Below, piece after piece: positions 56,857 through 64,000 of a DNA stretch of 64,000 nt. The notes below the pieces were generated by a model, which ran no database searches, was not told where the DNA came from, and worked only from the letters and a program-made list of their open reading frames with translations. Source of the stretch: Paenibacillus montaniterrae (GTDB lineage Bacteria; Bacillota; Bacilli; Paenibacillales; Paenibacillaceae). Each line of letters starts with the position of its first letter. The stretch's first letter is position 1. The translations under genes and the position numbers were made by a program. Location: assembly GCF_018403185.1 (NCBI RefSeq), contig NZ_BOSE01000013.1:92943-156942 (forward strand), written 5' to 3'.

Positions 56857-59481
56857 ATGAAACGATTTCACAGTACGGAGAAACGGATTAAGCAATTATT
56901 AAGCATGCTTTTAGCAGCGATTATGGTAGCTAGCGTAGGTTTCTTGCCAACATCCAAAGCTCAGGCAGCGGAATCAGGAACGACCATTACCTCTATGACA
57001 TACTTTTCTGTGGCGGACGGACCTGTAATCTCCAAATCAGGCGTCGGTCAAGCCAGCTATGGCTTTGTGATGCCGATTTTCAACGGAGGCGCAGCTACTT
57101 GGAGCGATGTTTCTGCTGATTTGGGAGTAAAGGTTAAAGTCAATGGCAGCTGGGTCGACATCGACAGCGTCAGCGGCTATGTTTATAACCAAAATTGGGG
57201 GCATTGGAGCGATGGCGGCATGAACGGCTATTGGTTCACGCTCTCCGCAACGACAGAAATCCAGCTATACTCCAAAGCCAATGGCGTGACACTGGATTAT
57301 ACGCTTGTCTTTCAAAACATTAATAAAACAACGATTACGGCGATGACGCCAACGCAAGGGCCGCAAATTACTGCGGGCTTCACGGGCGGAGCCGGGTTTA
57401 CCTATCCCGTTTTCAACAATAATCCTGCAATAACCTATGAAGCGGTAGCGGATGATTTGAAGGTATACGTCAAGCCTGTAAACAGCAGCACCTGGATTGA
57501 CATTGACAATAATGCGGCAAGCGGCTGGATCTATGACAGCAACTTCGGCCAATTTACAGATGGAGGCGGCGGCTACTGGTTTACAGTAACAGAGTCGATT
57601 AATGTAAAACTGGAGTCTAAAACCTCTGGAGCAAACTTGATTTATACGATTACTTTTAACGAGCCGGTTAGAAATTCCTATACGATTACGCCGTACGATG
57701 GGACGACTTATACGGCAGATGTGAGCGGCGCGATCGGCATACCGCTGCCTAAAATTGACGGTGGAGCGGCCATCGGCAGCGAGCTTGGCAACTTCGTCTA
57801 TCAAATTAACATTAACGGACAGTGGGTTGATCTAAGCAACTCTGCCCAGAGCGGATTTTTATACTCTGGCAACGGCTACAACAATATGTCGGATGCCAAT
57901 CAGTGGGGCTACTGGGCTGATTACATTTATGGACTGTGGTTCCAGCCTATTCAAGAGGATATGCAAATCCGCATCGGCTATCCGTTAAATGGGCAGGCGG
58001 GCGGTAATGTCGGCAGCAATTTCGTCAACTATACGCTGATCGGCAACCCGAACGCGCCTCGTCCGGACGTTTCCGATCATGAAGATATCGCGATTGGAAC
58101 ACCGAGCGATCCAAGCATTGCCGGCATGAATTTGATTTGGCAGGACGAATTTAACAGCAGCTCGCTAGATATGAGCAAATGGAGCTATGAAACAGGCTAT
58201 TATATTAGCAATGATCCTAATAGCTGGGGCTGGGGAAATGCGGAGTTGCAGCACTATACAACCAGCGCGCAAAATGTATTTATCGAGGATGGTAAGCTGA
58301 ATATTAGAGCGTTAAATGATCCGAAATCATTCCCGCAGGATCCAAACCGTTATGCGCAATATTCCTCCGGTAAAATCAATACGAAGAATCACTTCACCTT
58401 CCAGTACGGCCGAGTCGATATTCGCGCCAAGCTGCCTACCGGCAACGGCGTATGGCCTGCATTCTGGATGCTTCCGGAGGATTCTGTTTATGGAGCTTGG
58501 GCTGCATCGGGTGAAATTGATATTATGGAAGCGAAGGGACGTTTGCCAGGCACGACGAGCGGCGCCGTTCATTTTGGCGGTCAATGGCCGGTGAACCGTT
58601 ATATTGCGGGTGAGTATCATTTCCCTGAAGGGCAAACCTTCGCTAATGATTATCATGTGTATACGATGATCTGGGAAGAAGACAATATTAAATGGTACGT
58701 GGATGGCAAATTCTTCTTTAAAGTTTCGCGAGAGCAATGGTATTCTGTAGCAGCGCCGAACAATCCGAATGCACCGTTCGATCAGCCGTTCTACCTCATT
58801 ATGAATTTGGCGATTGGCGGTCACTTTGATGGTGGTCTTGCGCCAGATCCGTCAGATATCCCTGCTACGATGCAGGTGGATTATGTGCGTGTTTACAAGG
58901 AAGGCACTGGCGGGGGCAACCCTGGAAATGTGCCTGTTACTGGAGTTGCCTTGAATCCGAGCACTGCTCAAGTAGAAGCGGGGCAAAGCGTACAGTTAAC
59001 CGCCAATGTTGCCCCATCCAATGCTACGAATAAGCAAGTGACGTGGACGACAGCCAACTCCGCAATCGCCTCCGTAAGCCTAAATGGCCTTGTAACGGGA
59101 ATTGCGCCAGGCACGACTACTGTTACAGCTACAACTGCGGACGGCAATAAAACAGCTACTGCCACGATTACGGTTGTGTCGGCTCCGTCGACTGTGATCG
59201 TTATCGGCGATGCAGTGCGCGGCTTGAAGAAAATTGGCGACGATCTGCTGTTTTATGTCAATGGTGCTACCTTTGCTGATCTGCACTACAAGATCAATAA
59301 CGGCGGACAGCTTAATGTAGCGATGACACCAATCGGGAACGGCAATTATACTTACCCCGTTAATAATTTGCAGCATGGAGATACGGTTGAGTACTTCTTT
59401 ACGTATAATCCAGGGCAAGGAGCGCTTGATACCCCTTGGTTCACTTATGTTCACGGGGTAACGCAAGGAACGCCGGAATAA
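56857..59481 (+). CDS. Secreted modular GH16 beta-1,3-glucanase (laminarinase) with CBM56
   Basis: 874 residues, RBS AGAGGGAGG. Signal peptide to about residue 37 (KAQA). Three related N-terminal modules of about 110 residues (50-155, 165-268, 275-397) share the pattern ...P.F.GGA...W.D/S..G..Y....G...D...YWF. The GH16 domain (425-692) carries Glu553, Asp555 and Glu558 in SGEIDIMEAKG. A Big2 Ig-like domain (about 700-780; VTGVALNPSTAQVEAGQSVQL) and a C-terminal CBM56-like beta-1,3-glucan-binding domain (about 785-872) follow. It would cut laminarin outside the cell. Confidence 0.94.
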   Translation: MKRFHSTEKRIKQLLSMLLAAIMVASVGFLPTSKAQAAESGTTITSMTYFSVADGPVISKSGVGQASYGFVMPIFNGGAATWSDVSADLGVKVKVNGSWVDIDSVSGYVYNQNWGHWSDGGMNGYWFTLSATTEIQLYSKANGVTLDYTLVFQNINKTTITAMTPTQGPQITAGFTGGAGFTYPVFNNNPAITYEAVADDLKVYVKPVNSSTWIDIDNNAASGWIYDSNFGQFTDGGGGYWFTVTESINVKLESKTSGANLIYTITFNEPVRNSYTITPYDGTTYTADVSGAIGIPLPKIDGGAAIGSELGNFVYQININGQWVDLSNSAQSGFLYSGNGYNNMSDANQWGYWADYIYGLWFQPIQEDMQIRIGYPLNGQAGGNVGSNFVNYTLIGNPNAPRPDVSDHEDIAIGTPSDPSIAGMNLIWQDEFNSSSLDMSKWSYETGYYISNDPNSWGWGNAELQHYTTSAQNVFIEDGKLNIRALNDPKSFPQDPNRYAQYSSGKINTKNHFTFQYGRVDIRAKLPTGNGVWPAFWMLPEDSVYGAWAASGEIDIMEAKGRLPGTTSGAVHFGGQWPVNRYIAGEYHFPEGQTFANDYHVYTMIWEEDNIKWYVDGKFFFKVSREQWYSVAAPNNPNAPFDQPFYLIMNLAIGGHFDGGLAPDPSDIPATMQVDYVRVYKEGTGGGNPGNVPVTGVALNPSTAQVEAGQSVQLTANVAPSNATNKQVTWTTANSAIASVSLNGLVTGIAPGTTTVTATTADGNKTATATITVVSAPSTVIVIGDAVRGLKKIGDDLLFYVNGATFADLHYKINNGGQLNVAMTPIGNGNYTYPVNNLQHGDTVEYFFTYNPGQGALDTPWFTYVHGVTQGTPE

Positions 59482-59498
59482 CTGAAGATGAGTGACAG

Positions 59499-59549
59499 CA
59501 AGCAAGCTTCAGCAGCGGGTAATCTAATAGCCGCTCTGAGCTTGCTTGT
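59499..59549 (+). terminator. Terminator after the secreted GH16
   Basis: AAGCAAGCT..AGCGG pairs with CCGCT..AGCTTGCTT, followed by GTTTGTTTTTG. Confidence 0.85.
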
Positions 59550-59598
59550 TTGTTTTTGCTTGCGTTTATGCTTCGATATAACTTCATTGTATAAAATT

Positions 59599-59616
59599 AA
59601 CGTTTACGTAAAGGTT
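59599..59616. promoter_or_regulatory. MerR-type operator palindrome
   Basis: AACGTTTACGTAAAGGTT is an almost perfect dyad (AAC.TTTACGTAAA.GTT) 62 bases before the MerR start. It resembles MerR-family operators; promoter elements around it are not clear. Confidence 0.55.
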
Positions 59617-59677
59617 ATATATTGATAAAATAAATGTATAAGATTTGAGGATCAACAAGCGAAAAGAAGGTGATCGT

Positions 59678-60112
59678 ATTTATAAAATTGATGAAGCGGC
59701 ACAGCTAAGCGGACTGACGAAGCGCACGATCCGCTACTATGAGGAGCTTGGCTTAATTCCGCCTCCAGAGCGCAGCGAGGGCGGCTTTCGTCTGTATACG
59801 GACGCTCATATTGTTAGACTTAAAGCATTGACGGATATGCGAGATGCGCTTGGATTTTCACTGGGCGAATTGCAGGAGTATATTGTGCTTGTCGATGAAA
59901 TCGATGCTTTGCGTCAGCAATATCGTGCTGAGCCGGATGGACCGCTAAAGCTGGATACGCTTGATCGGCTTGAACGAAAGCTTGAGGATCAGCTGATAGT
60001 CATCGATGAAAAGCTGGCCAAAATCAACCGCATCCGCTCAGAGGTTAAGCAATTGAATGAGCGAATCAAGCAATTTAAACAACAAGAGAGTCAGACAGAG
60101 AATCAGGAGTGA
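59678..60112 (+). CDS. MerR-family regulator, probable ATT start codon
   Basis: 144 residues if translation starts at ATT 59678. AGAAGGTGATC, a near-perfect anti-SD match, ends just before it and no ATG, GTG or TTG is suitably placed; TTG 59645 has no site. Family alignment (usually MYKIDEVA) also places the first residue at IYKIDEAA. HTH LSGLTKRTIRYYEELGLIPPPERSEGGFRLY split in two, then a coiled coil. Followed after 6 bases by an MFS exporter, its likely target. Confidence 0.85.
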   Translation: MYKIDEAAQLSGLTKRTIRYYEELGLIPPPERSEGGFRLYTDAHIVRLKALTDMRDALGFSLGELQEYIVLVDEIDALRQQYRAEPDGPLKLDTLDRLERKLEDQLIVIDEKLAKINRIRSEVKQLNERIKQFKQQESQTENQE

Positions 60113-60118
60113 GACAAC

Positions 60119-61366
60119 ATGAGTAAAGCTGCAGTACATGCATCACAGTCAGAGCAAGAGCTAATCAAGCATCATAAATCAAGCATTTTACATCAGCCCC
60201 AAGCAGTATGGGCTGTTTTTTTCGCTTGCATATTTGCATTCATGGGGATTGGGCTAGTTGACCCGATATTGCCTGCCATTTCTCACAAATTAGAGGCATC
60301 GGCAAGCCAGGTCACGCTGCTCTTTACAAGCTACAATGCCGTTATGGCTGTAGCGATGCTTATTACAGGCACGATCACATCTCGTCTAGGCATGAAAAAT
60401 ACGCTGCTTGCAGGTATAGGCATCATTATTTTATTTTGCTTGCTAGGTGCATTTTCTAATGGCATATGGCAGCTTGTTGCCTATCGCGGCGGCTGGGGGC
60501 TAGGAAATGCGCTCTTTGTTGCAACCGCGTTGACGGCGATTACGACACTAACGAGCGGAACAGTAGCACAAGCGATTATTTTGTATGAAGCCGCGATCGG
60601 CCTTGGAATCGCGATTGGTCCTTTGCTAGGCGGCGAGCTTGGCGCTATATCGTGGCGAGCGCCTTTTCTCGGCGTGGCTGTGTCGATGCTAATCGCATTT
60701 TTGGCGTTACTGTTTATGATGCCGAAGCCGAAGGCAGCAGCAAAGCCGCATAAGAAGCTGGCGTTAAGCGAGCCATTCAAAGCATTAAAGCATCGTTCCT
60801 TGCTGGTGCTTGGTATTACCGCTTGCTTATACAATTTCGGATTTTTTACATTGATGGCGTACGCTCCTTTTGTGCTTGAGCATATGGGTGTTGATATTCA
60901 TGGCATCGGTTATATTTTTCTTGGCTGGGGTATTCTGCTTGCAGTTACCTCGGTATTTATGGCGCCTCGCTTGCAGCAGGCTGTCGGTACTGTTAAATCA
61001 ATGATTGCGCTGCTTGGCTTGTTTGGCTTGACGCTGCTGGCAATGGCGCTGTTTGTTGATGTAAAATGGGTAGTAGTATTTGGCATTATTTTTGCAGGTG
61101 CGCTGCTCGGCAACAATAACACGCTTATTACGACTGCCGTTATGAATGCTGCTCCCGTTGAAAGATCAACTGCTTCTGCGGCGTACAGCTTCCTTCGCTT
61201 TATCGGCGGAGCGATCGCGCCATTTTTGGCAGGCAAGCTTGCCGAGTGGTTTAACAGCAGCGTACCGTTCTATGTGGGCGGCAGCTTCGTCTTATTATCT
61301 GTTGTTTTTCTGCTCACTAATCATCGGGCAATCAAACATGTGGATGAGCTGGCAGTGTCGCATTGA
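60119..61366 (+). CDS. MFS transporter, probable drug exporter
   Basis: 415 residues, CAGGAGTGAG upstream. Twelve helices with the pattern MGIGLVDPILPAISHKLEASASQVTLLFTSYN of DHA1 multidrug exporters, and GTITSRLGMKN between helices 2 and 3. The two-gene MerR/MFS operon suggests inducible export of a toxic compound. Confidence 0.92.
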   Translation: MSKAAVHASQSEQELIKHHKSSILHQPQAVWAVFFACIFAFMGIGLVDPILPAISHKLEASASQVTLLFTSYNAVMAVAMLITGTITSRLGMKNTLLAGIGIIILFCLLGAFSNGIWQLVAYRGGWGLGNALFVATALTAITTLTSGTVAQAIILYEAAIGLGIAIGPLLGGELGAISWRAPFLGVAVSMLIAFLALLFMMPKPKAAAKPHKKLALSEPFKALKHRSLLVLGITACLYNFGFFTLMAYAPFVLEHMGVDIHGIGYIFLGWGILLAVTSVFMAPRLQQAVGTVKSMIALLGLFGLTLLAMALFVDVKWVVVFGIIFAGALLGNNNTLITTAVMNAAPVERSTASAAYSFLRFIGGAIAPFLAGKLAEWFNSSVPFYVGGSFVLLSVVFLLTNHRAIKHVDELAVSH

Positions 61367-61402
61367 CGAGTGGTAAACCTCATACCAGAAGGGGATGATG
61401 TA

Positions 61403-62170
61403 ATGAAGCCTACTGAAGAATGGCTTTCGTTGCGGCAGCAGAAGCGCGAAGTGTTGGCCAGTCCAGTTAATTTGAATCATTATTTTAGTCTGCCCGAGCT
61501 GGTAGGCAAGCAGCTGGAGGTAATCGATATTGGTCCTTGCTCTATTCCGAGCGGACAAATATTAGTGCGTGATCCGTTATGCTATTTAACGCAAAATGAT
61601 GGACAGCCCTATTTTCAAACAGCACCTGTCGGCACTTATCGTACTGAGGTTTGCGTCATTAAGCGGGATGAATCAGGCGATTGCGACCGCTACGCTGCTG
61701 TGCGCCTGCGTTTCAGCGATGCAGAAGCGGTTCGCTTCGAGGAAGCGCTCGTCGGAAATGAGCAATTGCAGGGACTGGAAGAGGGAGAGTTTTTCGGCTT
61801 CAACGTAGATGCAGGCTTGGCATGCATTTGCGATAAGCAGGTCCAGCAGGCTTATATTGAATTTGAACAGAGCTGGCGACAGCACAATCCTGACAAAAAT
61901 ATTTATGATGATTACTTCGCCGCTCTGTTTGCAGATAGCTATAAGCAGCATCCGCAGTATCAACGTTCGGGTGGAGACTGGATCAACTGGAAAATTCCGA
62001 ATAGCGATTATCATCTTCCGTTTTTTCAAAGCGGGTTTGGCGATGGAGCCTACCCGGTTTATTGGGGGTATGATGCAGCAGGGCAAATTTGTCAAATTGT
62101 TGTGCAGTTTATTGATATTGAGTTGGCTTATGAGGATGAGGACGAAGAAGAGTACGAGGATGAAAACTGA
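61403..62170 (+). CDS. DUF4241 domain protein
   Basis: 255 residues from ATG 61403 (AGAAGGGG upstream). It has the DUF4241 signature: EVIDIGPCSIPSGQILVRDPL, then FQTAPVGTYRTEVCVIKRDE and the central FFGFNVDAGLACICD. The C-terminus is a run of Asp/Glu (YEDEDEEEYEDEN). DUF4241 proteins are soluble; some are predicted toxin-immunity proteins. No toxin gene is seen next to it. Function unknown. Confidence 0.88.
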   Translation: MKPTEEWLSLRQQKREVLASPVNLNHYFSLPELVGKQLEVIDIGPCSIPSGQILVRDPLCYLTQNDGQPYFQTAPVGTYRTEVCVIKRDESGDCDRYAAVRLRFSDAEAVRFEEALVGNEQLQGLEEGEFFGFNVDAGLACICDKQVQQAYIEFEQSWRQHNPDKNIYDDYFAALFADSYKQHPQYQRSGGDWINWKIPNSDYHLPFFQSGFGDGAYPVYWGYDAAGQICQIVVQFIDIELAYEDEDEEEYEDEN

Positions 62171-62224
62171 AGTGTTGGCATCATATCGAAATTAAATTTA
62201 TATATTTGTGCAAAGACAAAGTAG

Positions 62225-62266
62225 AGAAGCTCCTTGCTGCCTGGAATAAGCGGCGAGGAGCTTCTT
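62225..62266. terminator. Bidirectional terminator between DUF4241 and phosphodiesterase-like genes
   Basis: GAAGCTCCT(TGC) pairs with (GCG)AGGAGCTTC around an 18-base loop. TTAT follows on the plus strand. Confidence 0.75.
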
Positions 62267-62287
62267 ATATGTTCAGCGGAAAATTTG

Positions 62288-63880
62288 CTAGCTGCTTTGA
62301 TCTAATATTAACGTCATCAACCAAGACTGCAGTGCAACGAGACGCTTATCCTCAAGCGGTTTGCTGGCGCCGACGGCGATCAGCGGCACTAAGGAATCCG
62401 CTTGATGCAGCGAGCCGTGAGAGCCTCCGCCTACATGGTTATAGCTGTGGCGCTCATGCAGTTCATAGGAAGGCTTGACATCGATGATGACAATGCTGCC
62501 GCTCTGAGCATGCAGCGCCCCATGCAGCCGCGCCAAAGCATCAGGATATTGTCCGTAGCTCACTTGCTGTTTATCATCAATCGTCAAATCCAGAATTGGC
62601 AGCTCGCCTTCAATGTCCCACTGCTGATTGTACTGATCTCGGTAGCCGCCTTGCGGTGCAAAGCTCAGCTGTCCTGCAAAGTCGGCGCCCTCAACGATGT
62701 TTTTGCCGTGCTCATGCCAGGCTATAAAGCGAATGCGTTTATCCTGCTTAAGCGTATCAACGAGCTCGGAATAGCTAATGCTGTTGTCTAGAATATGAAT
62801 GTAGCTCATGCGTTCATTCAGTGCCAATGCCAGCTGAGCATCCTGCTTTTTGGGACTCCACAGGCTGTATTTGCCGAGCAGCTCATTCATTTTAATTAGT
62901 GCCTGCTGTTTATTGCTATCAACAAGCGACTGACCGCTGTCGCCAAGCACAATCCAGATTGCAGCGTCCGCCGCAGCTTCCCAGCTTCCATATAAATCAA
63001 GCAGCTGCTGCAGCGATTGATCTGCGTGTTCAATCGCCTGCAAATCATCGGGTCCATGCTTGTGCAGCTGAGCATCCGCATCAGGCAAATAGGCAAAAGT
63101 AAATGCTGGCAGCTTATTTTGCTTAATTATGCTGGCTAGCTCATTGACGGTAAATTGATTAGAGAAGCCGAGTCTGTCCCAAGGATAATTGTACTGGTCA
63201 TTTTGCTTGCTGTACTGCGACATTACGCCAAGCGAGAGCAGCTCAGGACCGGCAGTCGTCACTTCTGCAGGCAGCAGATCAACATGCGCCAGCAGCCTCG
63301 GAATGTGCAGTTGATGCGGCGTATTGCCGCGATATACAAGGCCGTTGATCGAAGCAGACGGTATTTGCTGCTGCGCCAGCTTCTCATATATGGTTTGCAC
63401 ATTTCGGCTTAAATGCTGCTGATTGAGATGAATGATGCTATGCTGCAGCACATTTTTAACGCCATTAACTAAAATTTCATGCGGACCGCTGCCGTAGCTG
63501 ATCATTTGCTGTTCCTTTTCACTAAACCATATTAAGCCTGGCACATGATGCTGGTCTGCGTAGCTGCCTGTTAAAATCGTGCTGTCGATGGAAACCGACA
63601 TCGTCGGGTAGGCACTAACTACTTCAGGGTGAAACTCGCCTTTTTTCGCCAGAAAGGCAAGGGCAGGCGCTTTGCCTTCCTTCATTGCCTGCTGCAAAGG
63701 CTTGCTCATTAATGAATCGACCAGCAGCACAATAACGGGCTTGCCGCTGAATTCACCACTAGCTGCCTCAAGCTTGCGCTCGGGTGTTATCGAAATCGCT
63801 AATATGAGCCAAGCCGCCACTCCTGCAACTGCAATTAAGCTTGCTATCCATATCGTAGCTTTTCTCGTTCTGTTGTTCAT
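62288..63880 (-). CDS. Membrane-anchored alkaline phosphatase-superfamily protein (NPP-like)
   Basis: 530 residues from ATG 63880 (AAAGGA 12 bases upstream). One N-terminal membrane helix (ATIWIASLIAVAGVAAWLILAI) exports the rest. The phosphodiesterase fold is seen in PVIVLLVDSLMSKPL, the Thr/Ser nucleophile region SAYPTMSVSIDSTILTGSYADQHHVPG and LPDADAQLHKHGP. The usual metal-binding D-H-G motif reads GDSGQS, so one His ligand is missing. May cleave a phosphodiester or pyrophosphate outside the cell, or be inactive. Confidence 0.82.
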   Translation of the reverse strand: MNNRTRKATIWIASLIAVAGVAAWLILAISITPERKLEAASGEFSGKPVIVLLVDSLMSKPLQQAMKEGKAPALAFLAKKGEFHPEVVSAYPTMSVSIDSTILTGSYADQHHVPGLIWFSEKEQQMISYGSGPHEILVNGVKNVLQHSIIHLNQQHLSRNVQTIYEKLAQQQIPSASINGLVYRGNTPHQLHIPRLLAHVDLLPAEVTTAGPELLSLGVMSQYSKQNDQYNYPWDRLGFSNQFTVNELASIIKQNKLPAFTFAYLPDADAQLHKHGPDDLQAIEHADQSLQQLLDLYGSWEAAADAAIWIVLGDSGQSLVDSNKQQALIKMNELLGKYSLWSPKKQDAQLALALNERMSYIHILDNSISYSELVDTLKQDKRIRFIAWHEHGKNIVEGADFAGQLSFAPQGGYRDQYNQQWDIEGELPILDLTIDDKQQVSYGQYPDALARLHGALHAQSGSIVIIDVKPSYELHERHSYNHVGGGSHGSLHQADSLVPLIAVGASKPLEDKRLVALQSWLMTLILDQSS

Positions 63881-64000
63881 GTTAAGTCTCATTCCTTTCG
63901 CTGTGCTCAAGGCACAAAAATACAATGAAAGTTGCACCATCAACCCTACCGTTTGATGATATAATGTACTCGGATAAGCAGATATACTACAGAGCACGGG

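Overview
The window reads as a chromosomal segment of a Paenibacillus-like member of the Bacillota. Signs of this are strong AGGAGG-type ribosome-binding sites with frequent TTG/GTG starts, SLH and copper-amine-oxidase-like stalk domains, a YesM/YesN two-component pair beside LplABC-type sugar uptake genes, Bacillus-type Fur boxes, a TPP riboswitch before thiC and many glycoside hydrolases. There are no rRNA or tRNA genes, phages or intact insertion sequences. Base composition is moderate throughout except for one clearly AT-rich gene pair at 4159-6002.

Layout. 1-6100: the 3' end of an HxlR regulator, a secreted SLH protein, a truncated NmrA-like gene, a stalk-domain protein and an AT-rich AAA-ATPase/TOPRIM-like pair that looks like an acquired defence module. 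6155-14375: small-molecule stress genes (GyrI-like protein, MDR and aldo/keto reductases, HmoA-like monooxygenase, paired SMR exporters, MerR regulator with an ABC exporter, bile-acid-type symporter). 14477-16684: two ring-cleaving dioxygenases behind a promoter that carries MhqR-like palindromes. 16782-30409: regulators, decayed sirtuin and HAD genes, a 167-bp MITE, a LuxR regulator divergent from a saccharopine-dehydrogenase-like gene with a Fur box, catalase, lipoproteins, a DUF3817-MFS fusion, Hsp20 and a Fur-boxed flavodoxin.

30578-45227 is a cell-surface glycan region. An Agr-like LytTR/GHKL two-component pair is followed by a polyprenyl-phosphate phosphopentosyl transferase (UbiA family), a HAD-IB phosphatase, two ArnE/ArnF-like small transporters and a multi-spanning GT-C-like protein. 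Then come two GH3 enzymes (one with permuted domain order), GtrA, a GT2 glycosyltransferase and UDP-galactopyranose mutase. Together they could make, flip and transfer lipid-linked pentofuranose and galactofuranose building blocks for an envelope glycan; this is inference.

45286-47748 holds a decayed GH30 gene and riboswitch-controlled thiC. 48090-59481 is a beta-1,3-glucan (laminarin-type) utilisation locus: YesN/YesM, solute-binding lipoprotein, two permeases, a GH16 without signal peptide and a large secreted modular GH16 with CBM56. A shared motif in front of the transporter operon and the secreted GH16 is a candidate YesN operator. The window ends with a MerR/MFS pair, a DUF4241 protein and a membrane-anchored phosphodiesterase-like protein.

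The most unusual non-coding feature is a family of about 170- and 204-bp intergenic repeats with terminal inverted repeats and a covarying hairpin, seen at five places, often in tandem and next to gene 3' ends.
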